From Ctenosaura bakeri (lineage: Eukaryota > Chordata > Lepidosauria > Squamata > Iguanidae): DNA of 64,000 bases. This document shows positions 47,385 to 59,704 of this stretch, piece after piece. The DNA lies in NCBI GenBank assembly GCA_948474755.1, contig CAOLHI010000356.1, positions 372,001 to 436,000 on the forward strand, given 5' to 3'. Within the stretch, counting starts at the first letter, position 1. Each line of letters opens with the position of its first letter. The position numbers were made by a program, and so were the translations under genes. The notes under the pieces were generated by a model. It was not told the DNA's origin. It saw only the letters and a program-made list of their open reading frames with translations, and made no database searches.

Positions 47385-47520
47385 TATACCACATATAGTC
47401 TGTGTTGTTGGAAAAGCTGTGATCAGATTGGTCCCTGTTTTCATCTTTGCTGGGAATGTCCAACATTGTGGGAACTGTGAAATATGTTTGCTGATTAAAG
47501 CCGGGAGTTTCCCACAGGAG
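47385..47520 (+). pseudogene. L1-type LINE ORF2 C-terminal relic
   Basis: In the frame starting at 47403 translation gives CCWKSCDQIGPCFHLCWECP followed by TLWEL and a stop. This spacing of CW..C, FH and WECP is the cysteine/histidine C-terminal segment of L1 ORF2 proteins. At least two in-frame stops follow, and the similarity cannot be traced beyond about 47520. No L1 reverse transcriptase lies nearby. The opposite-strand frame at 47373-47666 is its shadow. Confidence 0.5.
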
Positions 47521-48287
47521 GTTGCAAACATGTCCTGACACTGTGCTGCTTCATCTTGTTGGACCTGGCTTTGGATACCTGCACTAAAATATTCTTGAGC
47601 AATGTTTGCTTTTTTATGTGTCCTGTGAATTTGTCTTTTCTTGAATGTCTTTTGGGAACCATTCAAAATGAAATTTAAATTATTTTAAATGAACAGATCT
47701 GTAGCCTATTTAGCCTAAAAACCCGTTTAGCCCATTTAATTGTAGAATGAAGTATATTAATATCCCTCTGCTCCACCAGGAGAATGTATCCAGAGTTGGG
47801 TGCTTCACCGTTCTAGCCAGGATGTGACTAGTGCAGTTCAACTGACTCAGATATCTCAGACTATATTAATGCAGAGGTGGTTTGTGCTCTAAGCATTATG
47901 CACAGTACTCCGCTCCTAGCGGTTTTTGCATCCTGCTATGGTTCCCACATAGATTTTTCTGTGCTTCAGCTGTGTAAAGATTCTCATCCTGAGCCATGAT
48001 GCTTATTCTTTTGGAAGTATCTCATTAATTAACTAATGTTTAAGAAGCAGCTTTTAAAAGCCCTAAAACCCAGAATCATAAATGTAGCATATTTATGACT
48101 AGAACTAAAATTAGATCATGGTTATGATGAAGATTTCCTTCCTTCTCAAGTACACTGTATCTGACTGCTCACTGATTTACCTTGATTATAAAGTTTATCT
48201 TGATCTTTAAAAGTGAACCTTAAATTTAGTTTCGTTTGCTTTACAAAATGTTACTTTTCCATGCAGTAGTGGTTTCTCTTTTGCTCA
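47521..48287. other. Unique sequence
   Basis: No recognised feature. Confidence 0.45.
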
Positions 48288-48478
48288 TAGTGGTTGTTGT
48301 TGTAGTTGTTATGTGCCTTCAAGTCATTTCGAACTTATTGTGACTGTAAGGTAAACCTATCATGGTTTTTTTGGGGGGTGAAAGTGTGTGACACAGTCAA
48401 GGTCACCCAGTGGTTTTCCATGACTGAACCCTTGTCTCTGGGATCATAGTCCAGCACTCAAACCACTACACCACACTA
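48288..48478 (-). mobile_element. tRNA-derived SINE, internally deleted
   Basis: A GTT-rich tail is followed by 'tgccttcaagtcatttcg', 'gactgtaaggtaaacctatc' and a G/T patch where the central block is missing. Then come 'aggtcacccagtgg', 'ccatgactgaaccc' and the head 'caaaccactacaccacact'. Confidence 0.88.
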
Positions 48479-48739
48479 AACTGTCTTGTTTAGGTTTTAG
48501 TAATATTTTACATTTTACCAAGTGGCAGCAGTATTTTGAAATGTCGATGGACCATTCAACCATGATAAAAATATTTGAGTGCATTCTTTTTAGTTTTGAG
48601 AAAAATCTTTAAATGAAAGAAAAAATCATTAATATTTTGATGGTTTCCACTGAGAGCCTCCACACCAAATAGTGTTTTATTATTTAGCACTGAAGATGTA
48701 GGAGACACTTGACCAGATTGGGTTTAAGTGTCTCCATAG

Positions 48740-48906
48740 TCATGTAACTCACTGGGTCACTCTGGGACAATCACTGTTCTCAGGTTGACCAACCTTGTAG
48801 GGTTGCTGTAAGGATGAAGGGGGAAGGTTGAGAACCATGTAACATGACGTGAGACTCTTGGAAGCAAGATTGCATTAAATAAAGAAGAAAGAAAGAAAGA
48901 AAGAAA
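48740..48906 (+). mobile_element. Second SINE family (Sauria-like) with (GAAA)n tail
   Basis: 'gtaactcactgggtcactc', 'tgggacaatcactgttctca', 'accttgtagggttgctgtaa', 'ggttgagaaccatgtaac' and 'actcttggaagcaag' form the 3' two-thirds of a squamate SINE distinct from the CAA-tailed family. It ends in about six GAAA units at 48883-48906. Confidence 0.6.
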
Positions 48907-51237
48907 GCAGCACCAGTAACTTAGTTTTGTAGACAAAATTAGCTAGATATGTGAGAGTCATGAGTATAACAGAAGCTTGTCTCAACAGAATCAATGGGTC
49001 CTTTCTAGTCTTTAGATTCAAGACTATTCTAATTAGCACAAATTCACAAAACACCTTAAAGATGTTGTTGAGAGTGAAATAAAATTGTATGTGTCCATAG
49101 ATTATCATACATCCTGAAATCTATCCTGGAGAACTGAAATATCTTCAAAAGCATAGCTCGGGGAAAGGGGGTTCACAGAGACCTGTAGGGAGGAAGGGAG
49201 AGGATGGGAGAGATCAGTTCTCCTATTGGATGCCAGTATGATTGCTGAATAAAGTCTTTAAGTCTGTGGTTGGAGAATAATAGAGGCTTCTAATCTGAAA
49301 GGTTATAGCCATGAGAGAAAGGAAGTGAGAAACCAGCAATGATACTGTTGAGAAACAGGCATTCCTTTCCTTTTCCAAAGCCGGGTGTGGAAAAGTTAAT
49401 GGCCAGAATCCTGCATCAGCTACTAAGCAACCTTTCCTTGCCTGATCCCCCGCAAACCTGGTGGAAATGGCATCCACCTCTGCTCCAGTCACTGGCAGAA
49501 GGGATCTCCTTCTCCCCATGCAGCTGATGCCCATTAAAGTAGGTTTGGGGGAGTTACAATCACGGTAATAGTGTCAAAATTGGGACTTAGCAACAATTGT
49601 AAGTACAAAACAGTTACAGATGAGTAAATCTGGGTAGCTGTTTCATGTTCATGCTTGCTTCTTTGTCATGATTGTCACACTATTGGCATAATCGTTACTT
49701 CCCTCCATGGTGTGTGGGTGAATGATGTTGCCATTAGATTTGAGGAAGGGGTCAAGACTTGCAAGGTTATTTTGTTAAGTGTACTTAACAAAGTAGCTGA
49801 TACAAACTTCTGGCTCACTACTGTTTCAACTTGATTATCACACGTATACCCAGTTGTGGTTGGTAGCATTGATATCAGTGTGGGGTGGCAAATCCATTCC
49901 AGGGTGCAATATGAACTTTAAAGGTGCCAAACCTGGAGTGACATCACTGCCCCCTTCACATTGGAGCCACCAACTGCCACTCGGGCATTGAATAGTAGCA
50001 TATAGATCTGATTTGGCCATGGTCTTGAGCAGCCATTTTGTTCTTATATGCAACAAGGTGGGACAATAGATACCAGCTTTCTGGTGTCCAAAGCCTCTTT
50101 TCCAATTTAGTCAATAAAATAAATTGATAGTTCATTTGTAGGAGAGCATGATTTTGCCTCTGGCATGAGCAGTTTCCTGGGATGAAGAATCACATTGATG
50201 CTCTAAAATGCATTGAGGACTGCATCCTTCTCCTGTCATTTGTATCAGTACCAAAATCTGAAAAGCTCTTCTGGGAAATGGTGCGCATGGATGGTGGAGG
50301 TGGACAAAATGGCGAGTTCAGGAGGGCCAGTGCAGCCCATTGACCAAGTGCTATCCAGGCCTGCTCTTGCATATAGAGAAGGTGGACTTTGTTTAAAATC
50401 AGCTTTATACTCGCCTGTTTGATTGTGTGATTTAATTTGCTTGGACATGTGGAAAAATTGTGTAAATGCCCATGCAAATTAAATGTGACCCTGAGTCTCC
50501 TGGTGAGATGCCAGTGTGGCCTTGGGCAGTATAAAATTTGCAGTGTCTGTATTCTGAGAATTCCTGAAATTATGCTTTCCTTTTATTTTTATTTTTTTTT
50601 AATGTGAGTTTTATCCATTTAGCAGTCTGATCCGTGTCTCTTTTACCATCAACTTTGCTAGCACATGTAGGTAAACAAACGTATTTATCACTCCTGGGAT
50701 CAGAAAGTGCTAATAAAGTTGCCAGTGCTTGCATTTTTAGGTTTGTTTTGATGACAGACACTTTCTAAATTAGCTATGAATCCTTCATTGCTCCACAGCT
50801 CAGCAGGAAAGATTCCAGGGGTTTTTCTGTCGTAGGTATTGTACTGAATGTTATCACTGTTATAGACTTGCTCTTGACAGGTGGTGCTCATCAGCAGGCT
50901 CATAAATACTGAATCTGTGTGAGATCCTCTCAGAAGAGAATTTCAGAAGGCCCATTTTGCTCTTAAATTCCATTCATGTTTTTGTTACATTATAATAGAA
51001 GTAGGTGCCTATAATTGAATTGGACTCGCTTTCCTTGTTTAGGTAGTCTGTTAGCCTATTTCAGTAGCAAGAACAAATTCTCATACTGAATAAAATGGAG
51101 ACAACCCAGTCAAAGTTAAGCACTCTTAAGGCATATTGACTTTGATGGGAGAAATCTAGGCAGTGGTCTCATGCACACTGATCTCCAATGGGTCGTTCTT
51201 CTGAATAGGTAAGGTTTTAGCTGTACTTTTTTAAAAT
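48907..51237. other. Unique sequence
   Basis: About 2.3 kb with no recognised element. T run at 50590-50600. Opposed open frames at 49223-49534 and 50190-50477 look fortuitous. Confidence 0.45.
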
Positions 51238-51315
51238 TTGTTATAAGCCACCTTGGGTGCCATAGCAAGAAAAAGGCAGGGTATAAATTAAATAAATTTA
51301 AGTAAATAAATGAAA
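51238..51315 (+). mobile_element. L2 LINE 3' terminus
   Basis: 'tgttataagccaccttggg' and 'aagaaaaaggcagggtataa' lead into TAAA-type repeats. Only the terminal 75 bp or so is present. Confidence 0.7.
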
Positions 51316-52709
51316 CAGTTGCCTGGTGTGAAGGAACCTCTCTCCAAGTTGGCTCTTGTCACCTTCCTTGCCCTCAGGATTCTCCCCCTCTGCTCTCTTT
51401 CTGATTCAGGCCTGAAGATGGCCTCTGTACTGGACAAGTGGCTGTGTTGATCAATGGATTCAGTGTGGTAAAGTGTGGCCAGTGTAAACATCCAGACAGA
51501 AATGTAGAAAATAAAGATTTTATAATATAACAAATATAATAAACATCTAGCCTTAGGCTGGTTCCATGCACAATACTCAAAACAGCAGCTCTGATTCAGA
51601 CAATCAACACTTCTCTCGGAACTCCTTCCACACAGTCTCAGCTCCCAGAAGCCTCCTTCAGATTTCCTGTATTCCCCTCCCTGTATCTGACCCTCACTCT
51701 CTTTCTGACTACCTTAACTATTTTACAAAGTCTCTAGGTTATATCATTTTCCCCGTAGACTTCCCCCCAAGATTCCATGAGCTGTGATTGTCTGGGTCTT
51801 CTCAGGTTTGTCCAACTATTTCCTTCATACTTAGTTACTTATGTGTTTAACTCTGCCACTGAAATCGGTGGGACTTTACAGCTGGATTTCTCCTGTATTG
51901 TGGCCAATATACTTAACATATATTTATTCATACTGTTGTAAGAAAAATGACATTTTTAGAAATCTATTTGACTTCATTGGCTATAAATTGGGTGGAGAAC
52001 ATATAGCTCTCCAGATATTCCATCACTGGTCAGCATTGCCAGTGCTAAGGAAATGTGCGAGTTGAATGTCAAAAACATAGGGAGGGCTGTAAATAAACAC
52101 TCTGAAGGTCTGGTATATGTGGAAACTATCAATACAAAAATGTTTCATTCTCTTCTGTAAGAGGGAAATGCTGGGCAACCTACCAAATTCTCATTTGTAT
52201 GTAGGTAATTTTCATCTTACAGAACAGTGCAAAATTCCTAGCATATGAGTATGGATTTGGGGTAATTGATACAATTATTTTTAAAATTCTGTATACTTAA
52301 GTGGCCTTGAAATCAATGAGATATAGCTGAACAATACGTCTTTAGACAGTTGGACAGTTTAGCCCTTAAGTATCATTGATTCCAACATGGTATGAGCATG
52401 CTAGCCAGACGGACTTCTCTGGATTGAACCCAAAGACTTGCTGTCCCACTGCAGAATATTTTACACATTCATTTTTACCAGCTGCCTATTGTAATACTGA
52501 ATGACAGAATATTTACATGTTTAGAACAAAAAAGCAGGAGATTAAAAAAGAGAGAGAGACTTCTTTGCTAGGGCTTTAGAGACAAATGTGGTTTGAATGA
52601 GGTGACTTGCCTTTCTGTCAAAACTACAGTTGGGGGGTGAGATGAAAGAAATGGTGGTGTATATGGCCTTTTTGTATAAGTCAGCTGCTTACTACAAGGA
52701 TCTCTGATT
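51316..52709. other. Unique sequence
   Basis: 51105-51180, just left of the L2 end, resembles the 9757 MITE weakly. Nothing else recognised. Confidence 0.4.
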
Positions 52710-52812
52710 TAGGCCATTTCCGGCTGACCCCTCCCAAAACTGCAAAACCCAGGATTCCATAGGATGTTGAAAGTGGAATAATAGCACTATAACAGTCTAG
52801 TGCGGAAGAGGC
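52710..52812. repeat. Unclassified dispersed repeat (ACTGCAAAxCCCAGGATTCCATAG type)
   Basis: 'aaactgcaaaacccaggatt' and 'ccataggatg' then 'aatagcactataacagtc' follow a phrase common in lizard DNA. A fragment of the same phrase ('aaactgcaaaccccaggatt') lies in the Helitron near 32439-32465. Boundaries uncertain. Confidence 0.4.
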
Positions 52813-52883
52813 CCTAATTGCCTGCAGTGCAAGTCCTCAGCATTGGCCATAATAGGGCTGGTAAGAGTTCTATCCCAGGACAT

Positions 52884-53120
52884 TTGTTGTTGTGTGCCTT
52901 CAAGTTGTTTCTGACTTATGACAGCTCTAAGGAAAATCTATCACAGAGTTTTCTTGGCAACTTTTGTTCCGGGGGAGGGTTGCCTTTGCCTTCCTCTGAG
53001 GCTGAGAAAATGTGATGTGCCCATGATCACCCAGTGGGTTTCCATGGCTGAGCAGGGATTCACATCCTGGTCTCTAGAATCGTAGTCAAATGCTCAAACC
53101 ATTATATCACACTGGCTCTT
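52884..53120 (-). mobile_element. tRNA-derived SINE, near full length
   Basis: All family blocks are present in reverse order: 'ttgttgttgtgtgcc', 'cttcaagttgtttctgac', 'ctatcacagagttttcttgg', 'gggttgcctttgccttcctc', 'tgaggctgag', 'atcacccagtgggtttcc', 'tggctgagcagggattc' and the head ending 'cacactggctctt'. It is the most complete minus-strand copy. Confidence 0.92.
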
Positions 53121-55330
53121 TAAGACATCTTAAGTGGTAGTAAACCAGACTTCTTCATTTTCTCCCCACTTTAATAGTTTTGTCAGTATTTGTTGCTTCA
53201 CTTATTATTAGTTGTTAATTGTTGCCGGCAAATTGCTGTGTCATACCAGCATACCAGAAGTCTTTGATCTGATGTTCTTTGGTGTTCTTCACTGAAAGTT
53301 CCTAATATATATAACCTGTTAGGCTGTTGTTATTTGGCATAGTCCTTAAGTAGCTGACAGACAGACTGCTAAAGCAGCACTTGCTGGAGTATCCTTACAG
53401 CAGAAACATTAATTTCCCCAACTTGCTCAGTTGTGCAGTGATAGTATAGAAATATAGGCATCTTTACTTGAGGATCTCAGAAACTAAAATGCTTTCTCAT
53501 CAGTATGCACCAAAGACTTGGAAGTTCCATGCTGATACGTCTGTTTAATTTAGGAAGTTTAAAATTGGCTTTGCAGATGTTATGAGACATAGAGTGTGTT
53601 ATTTATTTTCAAATGAGTTTCATCACACATCACCTGCTATGTGTGAATAGATCCATCATTCTGGAGTATATATTCTGTACAGATTTGGGACATTTTTATG
53701 TTCAATAGAAACGGTTTAGATTGAGTGCATTACAGCTCTACCTTTTTTTTTTTTTTTCTGTACAATGAGGCTGCACACAGTACTTTCTTATGTTAATTAT
53801 CTCATATGTATCTACAAATTTCCAAACCAAAAATAAATAAATAAATAAATAAATAAATAAACGAGGAAAGTCTCTCTATTATTAGATTCCTCATTTATTT
53901 AGAGAACAGTTAATATGCTTGGGAGAAGCTATTTGGAAAAATATTCTACAGGAAACTGAATTGGCAAGTGTAAAAGGGTTCTGTTGTAACTTTGTTAATT
54001 ACAATTAGTTGCCTATTGAGGTGTTAAATTGCTTGATTAGACTAGAATAAATGGGGTCTTCATTTAGCATTTGAAATTATGGAAGGCTCAGTGTCTGAAT
54101 CAACACTATAAATGTACAATTTGTTTTTTACATTTTAACAATCAGGATGCTCTCCGTGCATGTAGTAAGCAATATTGTATTTGGTGTTTAAACAGTTATT
54201 AACAAATATTTCAGATCAGTTTGCTTCTTCAACAATACATTTGCTCTATTAATTAGTTTTTGGCTTTGAAATAGCTAATTCCTTTGAGAATTTACCATTA
54301 GATGTTAGATTTAGACTTTTTAAGTAAGAAGTCAATTACAGATACCCTAATTACTACTATTTTGTTTTTGTAAAACCATTTACATTTTTTTAAAGATAAA
54401 AGAACAGTACAGAACAGCATCAACTTCAAGATCAAAATTGATGAGGTAATGATCTCTCCATTCCACAATGCCATCTCTGGCTCTGTGGGATCCTCAGTAC
54501 TGTAACTGATACAACCTCTGTCTGAGGGCAAGCAGGGAGGCTGTTAGGAGGCAGCTTTGTTGGTGTTCAATGAGAATCCCAGTTGTTTCTTGAGATCCAA
54601 AGACCATGTACAACATTCACATTTAGTTGGCTGACAGCTAGAGTGGGTACCTGATCAGGCAGATGAATTCTACCTAAACTGAAGAGAACTCACATCAAGC
54701 CTGGTAATGCACCCAAGAGCGTTAGTAGACATATCCTGAAGAGGTGGATCCTTCATATAACCAGGCCTGAATAATACAAGCTAGTTATTAAGCAACTACA
54801 AACACAAGGCAAGGGATATATAACAATCAGATCACTAAGAACTGATTTTCACTTTGCTCTTAAATACAAACTGCTTTTTAAACCAAGTGAAGGATAAGAA
54901 CTTGATCTCATGTACTGTTCTACATGATAGGAAGAACTGAATTCTGAATGTAAGCTGAGGCCCAAGTGTGGAAATGCCTACAACTAATAGGCTCCACTCC
55001 TGTGACACATGCAAAGGCACTTCTACACATAAAATCCAGCTTGCATTCAGTGTTCTCTGTAAAATGGGGAAAGTTGCTTGAACATTCTAGCTAGTCTTGC
55101 CTCTTAGATGGCAGTGACTATGTTGACTATATGGATGCGCGCATATGGACACCCCACCCCACAATAGGCAATCACTGTCAGTCTGGAGGAGGTCTATGTA
55201 CATAGGCTGGGCCGGGTGTATGAACCTGTATGCATTTGGGAGGGGCAACTATCTGGAACAGGAAGCTGCGTAACGGCCTCCTGGGAGACCACGGGGGCTG
55301 CACCCCCCACTGCACTCCTCTTGATCCCTG
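53121..55330. other. Unique AT-rich sequence with simple repeats
   Basis: T run at 53742-53757 and an AAAT array at 53829-53861. No gene recognised. Confidence 0.5.
53829..53861. repeat. (AAAT)n microsatellite
   Basis: Eight AAAT units. Confidence 0.95.
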
Positions 55331-55339
55331 CAAAGCCCC

Positions 55340-55560
55340 CAAATATCCTCAAATGCTTTTTAAGGGAGGACATTTTTGCTACATTTTGCCTCCTCGGACC
55401 ATTTAGGGAGATCTTTTTTATAACAGAAAGTGCTCGGAGTTCACTTCCTGTTTACTTCCTGTTTTAAGAAAAAGCCACTCCTAGGTCTAAAATGGTCTGA
55501 AGGGAACAAATGTGGCAAAATTGCTTCCATGCTCCCAGAGGGCATTCAGGAAAAATAGTT
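55340..55560. repeat. Fold-back (palindromic) element, unclassified
   Basis: 55374-55433 ('ttttgctacattttgcc', 'cggaccatttaggg', 'tttttataacaga') is the imperfect inversion of 55454-55520 ('aagaaaaagcc', 'aaaatggtctgaaggg', 'acaaatgtggcaaaa'). The centre is a 'cttcctgtttacttcctg' direct repeat at about 55445-55462. Arms are about 60-70 bp and would form a long hairpin. The outer parts match less clearly. No target duplication found. Confidence 0.65.
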
Positions 55561-58500
55561 TTTTAAAATACATTTGATCACTGATGGAGGGCCCTAGGGA
55601 CTTCTAAAATGGTTCAGAAGCCACACGTGGTGGTATAGACCATCTTCAGAATGGCACTGATCATGGCATCTGGCGATATCCTTTGTTCCATCACCTGCTG
55701 TCTCTTATAGAACTTTACCTATCAGATATCACTGTAAAAGAAGATCTTGCATCCTGTTGTGTCTTTGTTAGTCTGGGGTGGAAAAAATTCTAAAGCCAAT
55801 TTGTATATGCTAATAATGAGTCATCCTGAGGTCCACTGTATTAGTATCAGTGAAATATCTAAATCTGTGCAGACTGTTGCATAGTATTTTTGTATTGCTT
55901 TGCTGTATCTTGCTTGCATAGACAGAATATTTTTTTGCATGTTTTGATTTGGTCAGTGACTGGCTACAACAAAAATATGCATGTGTGGCATTGTATTTTA
56001 TTTAAGGCATGTTATCAAACTATCTGTATAAAGTCTTGTATAAGTATATTAAAATACACATATCTGAGAAAAATAAGCTCATTATGCACATGCCCTCCTT
56101 GAAAAAAAATGACAAATGGTTTTCTAGATCTGTCTGGTTCTGTTCATTTTTAAGCAATGTGATAGTTAAGATGAAGAAAATTCTCTGTCCACCCCTCCAG
56201 GAAATCATTCATAAACTTTGGTTTGGGACGTGTGCCAAATTACTGAAGCATGTGATAAAGAGAGCTAGTGGCCTTTTTATAGTGAGGTAGCCCCCCTCCC
56301 CTGCTGCCACAAACCCCATATCATCTTTTTGGGTTGAATCAGCTGAACCTGTAAAAGAACTTAAAAAAAAAAAGCTACTGGTATCTGAAGGAGGGGGGTT
56401 AGAGGGCATCTTGGCACAAGACATCAGCTGCTTGTCCTGAACAATCTGACTGGAAAATGCATGTGGCTGAAAGCTTGTATGCAAAGTGACAATCAAACGG
56501 AAACCTTTTTCCCCCTTGTGTTAGTAATGAAAATACAAGGGAAAAAAAAAAGGTTTCTGTTTGAGTATTTAATACTTGTGGATGAACAAAAATCAGTCAC
56601 CATAGTAAACAGACATTCAGAACATCATAAATACTGTGGCGTATGTCATTGCTCTGACAGTGTCCACTAACTGAGGTGTTAATGCTGGTGAGGAAGGATT
56701 TGTCAGTATTATTGCACTGAGAGTAGCTTCTGCTATCAGGAAAAGAAATGCACAAAACAGTTTGATTGTGCGGAGATGTGTGGAGGAAGGTATGGCCAGA
56801 GTAGAATGGAGACTGGGCTGGAAAGATCTGAAGATGTTCACAGTTTCCAGCACCTTTCTAATCAATATTCAAGGAAGCTTAATACAAAACAATAATAAAA
56901 CAAAAAATATAGTTAAAATTGATGACAATAAAAACATCCTCTAAAGACCAAGAATCCTGTATATTTCTACTCAGCTGTAACCCCCATTGAGTTTAAGGAG
57001 GCTTACAGCCAAGGGGGCTTCCTCTCATAACCCTATTACATATAGCAGAAATCATGTATAGGGTTGTGATAATTAAAAAGAGCAGTGGAAAACACTTGAA
57101 GGATGATGGTCCCCAGAAAGTCCCCAGAGTAAAATAGCTTTTCTCACCTGTGCAGAATACTGCAAGCAACGATGGAACCAGAAAAGCAGCTCTGAAAGTT
57201 TGTTATTGATCTTGAAGACCTCAGGTGGGAAGGGTCCATGTGGGATATACTCTCCCCTGCCATATTCTGATGGTAAGGGAGTCCTAGATAAATTAGGTTT
57301 TCAGTCAGGGTCATCTACCATGTTAGTGGATTCTCACATGTTGCATGCATGTGCTTTTGTATAGATTAGCCTCCCCTCCGATCATCCAGTTCTTGACTAT
57401 CCATTGAGTGAGTGAAAGTGCCTGAAAGATCACGAGGATGGGACACCTCCCTGATTTTCTCTGTGTGTGCATCTGTGTTGTGCTATTTAATTTGCTGAAC
57501 TGTATGAGTTTTCAGGCCGCAGGGAGCTTCTCTCCAGCAATATTTTCAGAATGCCTTTGCAACAACCTTACATGACTTTGTGACAATCCAAGACATTCTA
57601 GGATCTGCCACCTGCCGGAAGCAACAGAAGGCTCTTTTTATATCATCCTGCCAGCCATTTTTCCTGCAATGCTGCATGGAATCTCTCCCAGTGCATTTTG
57701 GGAAGTACAGCCAGTGTGAAGCTACAAAAAACCGCAAGTTTATTAAAAAAAAAGAAAGTAAGATAACCTTGTAAGTTCAGATCCTGCAAATAACAGCCCT
57801 CCAGAAGATACTGGGCAGATTTCTCTCTTAGCCCAAGAAAGTAGCAAAGTGTGAATCTCCATTTGTGATGAAGGGGCAGGTTTACATCCAGTAGACTGCA
57901 CTGGACTCTTCCTGTCTTCCTTATGTGGGAGGCTTTCGTTTTGATGATAGTAAAGGAGCACATTTTCTTGTTACACAGTTTCATTGGCCATCCCTCCAGT
58001 TTGCATGATGTAAAATCACTTCTGAATTGTAAACAAATGTTATGTTCTTCAAAATATAGTGAGGAAGAGAGTTGCATTATTCACATTTTGCTTCTAGACA
58101 AACTTGCTGGAATGTTTCAAGGGTTTATTATATTTTACATTTATACACACACTTTTAAAATATTACTGACACCGCCACACACATCAAATACAGATGTTCT
58201 AGCTTAGTTTCCCTTCTCATATTGAGTGCCCCATGTGTTCATAGCCACAAATCTTGTTAAATTAGTTCCAGTGCTGTGTGCAATATGTGATTTTACAAGA
58301 TAGTCTGTGTGTGCCTGCATATTATGGGGTAAGATGAGCCTCCAGTATATATTCTGTCATTCTAAATGCCAGATTTCCATCAGAATTGTTGACTTTGGCA
58401 ATGTTGTACTTCCAGAATTGAAATTATCTTTATAATAGCAGCACTACAGAATGCATAGTTTGGATCTCTTTATATACAAATGTTAAAAGAACATGTTACA

Positions 58501-59002
58501 GATGAAAATAACAAATGAAGTGTTGCTTTATTGTTTCTCTTTTGTCTTGTATCTTGAAAACAACTTCCGCCTCTGCTCCATCATTAACAAATGTTAAATG
58601 TATACTTATTTCCTTGTAGTGAAGATCCAAAGAATGAGCCAAATAGAGTTATGTCCATTGTTTTGTTGTGAGATAGGACTAACTGATTTTGATCCAACTG
58701 AACCTACATTAAAATGTTCTACCCACTACACAGTCAATTTTCTAGGCTTCCTAATCTTACAGCTTAGTAGTTAGCGTTGTATTCATTTTTCTCGGCTGCA
58801 ATGATTCCTTTTAAACACTCCTGCAGGTTGTATGGACTTCAGATAGCAAAGGGAAGTAGAAAAAGTGAGTATGCATACTAGTTATTTATGCAACTCCTGT
58901 TCCCCTTCAAGAATAACACTGGATGCCACGAATGCTACAGTGCCTTCATATTGAAGCAGTCTCATTCAACTGTTGGAATTTTTTTCTAACATAAGTTTAG
59001 AC
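55561..59002. other. Long unique stretch
   Basis: About 3.4 kb without a defined element. 'cagtgcattttgggaagtac' near 57690 is a phrase common in lizard repeats but stands alone here. A-runs at 56104-56110, 56364-56374 and 56542-56552. No exon supported. Confidence 0.45.
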
Positions 59003-59098
59003 TAGGGTGGAGAAATTTTGGTCCTTCACATGTATCGGTCTTCAACGTTTCTGCTGTTCCACCAACAGTTCCTAACCATTGGCTATGGCGGTGAGGTT
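59003..59098. repeat. Short palindromic dispersed repeat, copy H (diverged)
   Basis: 'agggtggagaaattttgg', 'ccaacagttcctaaccatt' and 'ggctatggcgg' follow the left and middle blocks of the family. The right arm is not recognisable. Confidence 0.4.
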
Positions 59099-59166
59099 TG
59101 TGGTTTAGAGGAAAGTCCTAATAATAATTTATAGAAACCATTACTCTTGGGGCCTAGGGGAGAGGT

Positions 59167-59262
59167 GGATGATGGTGATGATGATGACGACGACGATGAT
59201 GATGCTACTACTACTGCTACTACTACTACTGCTATTACTACTGCTGCTGCTGCTGTTACTAC
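59167..59262. repeat. Compound trinucleotide array (GAT/GAC then ACT/GCT)
   Basis: GATGATGGT-type units change to GAC/GAT, then to ACT/GCT units. The array is open in several frames and gives runs of Asp, Leu, Thr, Ser or Val; none is a gene. Confidence 0.95.
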
Positions 59263-59385
59263 ACATCTTGGAGATGTTTTCATTGTCTTTCTGTGGCAGC
59301 TACAGAGAATACATGCTGTACTTTTTGTTCTTTGGGCACGTAATACATTTTGGAATTTTGGCCTTTTTTAAAAAGAAAATATTAT

Positions 59386-59578
59386 ATGTAGTGGTTTGAG
59401 TGTTGGACTACAACCCTGGAGATGAGTGTTCAATTTCCCACTCAGCCATGGAAACCCACTGGGTGACCTGGGGCATGTCGTACACTCTTAGTCCCTAGAA
59501 AACCACGTAATAAGTTCTCCTTAGGGTCACCATAAATCAGAAATGACTTGAAGGTACATAACAGCAGTAACAACAACA
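59386..59578 (+). mobile_element. tRNA-derived SINE
   Basis: The head starts 'tgtagtggtttgagtgttgg', followed by 'cactcagccatgg', 'aacccactgggtgacctgg' and a deletion across the 'gaggaaggcaa' block. The end has 'ttagggtcaccataaatcag', 'aaatgacttgaagg' and a CAA-type tail. Confidence 0.9.
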
Positions 59579-59704
59579 TTAGTTGCAAATTGCATTGAGA
59601 GAAAGAGATTTTTTTTCCAGTTATTGGTATTTTTTGCTAGACTGAAGAGCATCCAGGTGTGATGAAGTTGTTTTGGGGGTTAGCTATTTGGCAGGTCAGT
59701 GCAA

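Noticed and set aside
57643..58077. 144-codon open frame on the minus strand
   Set aside because: Low-complexity FFFF run from a T tract and no recognisable motif; overlapping frames on both strands point to chance openness.
59083..59399. Open frames encoding Asp, Leu, Ser/Val or Thr runs
   Set aside because: Direct translation of a trinucleotide microsatellite in all frames.
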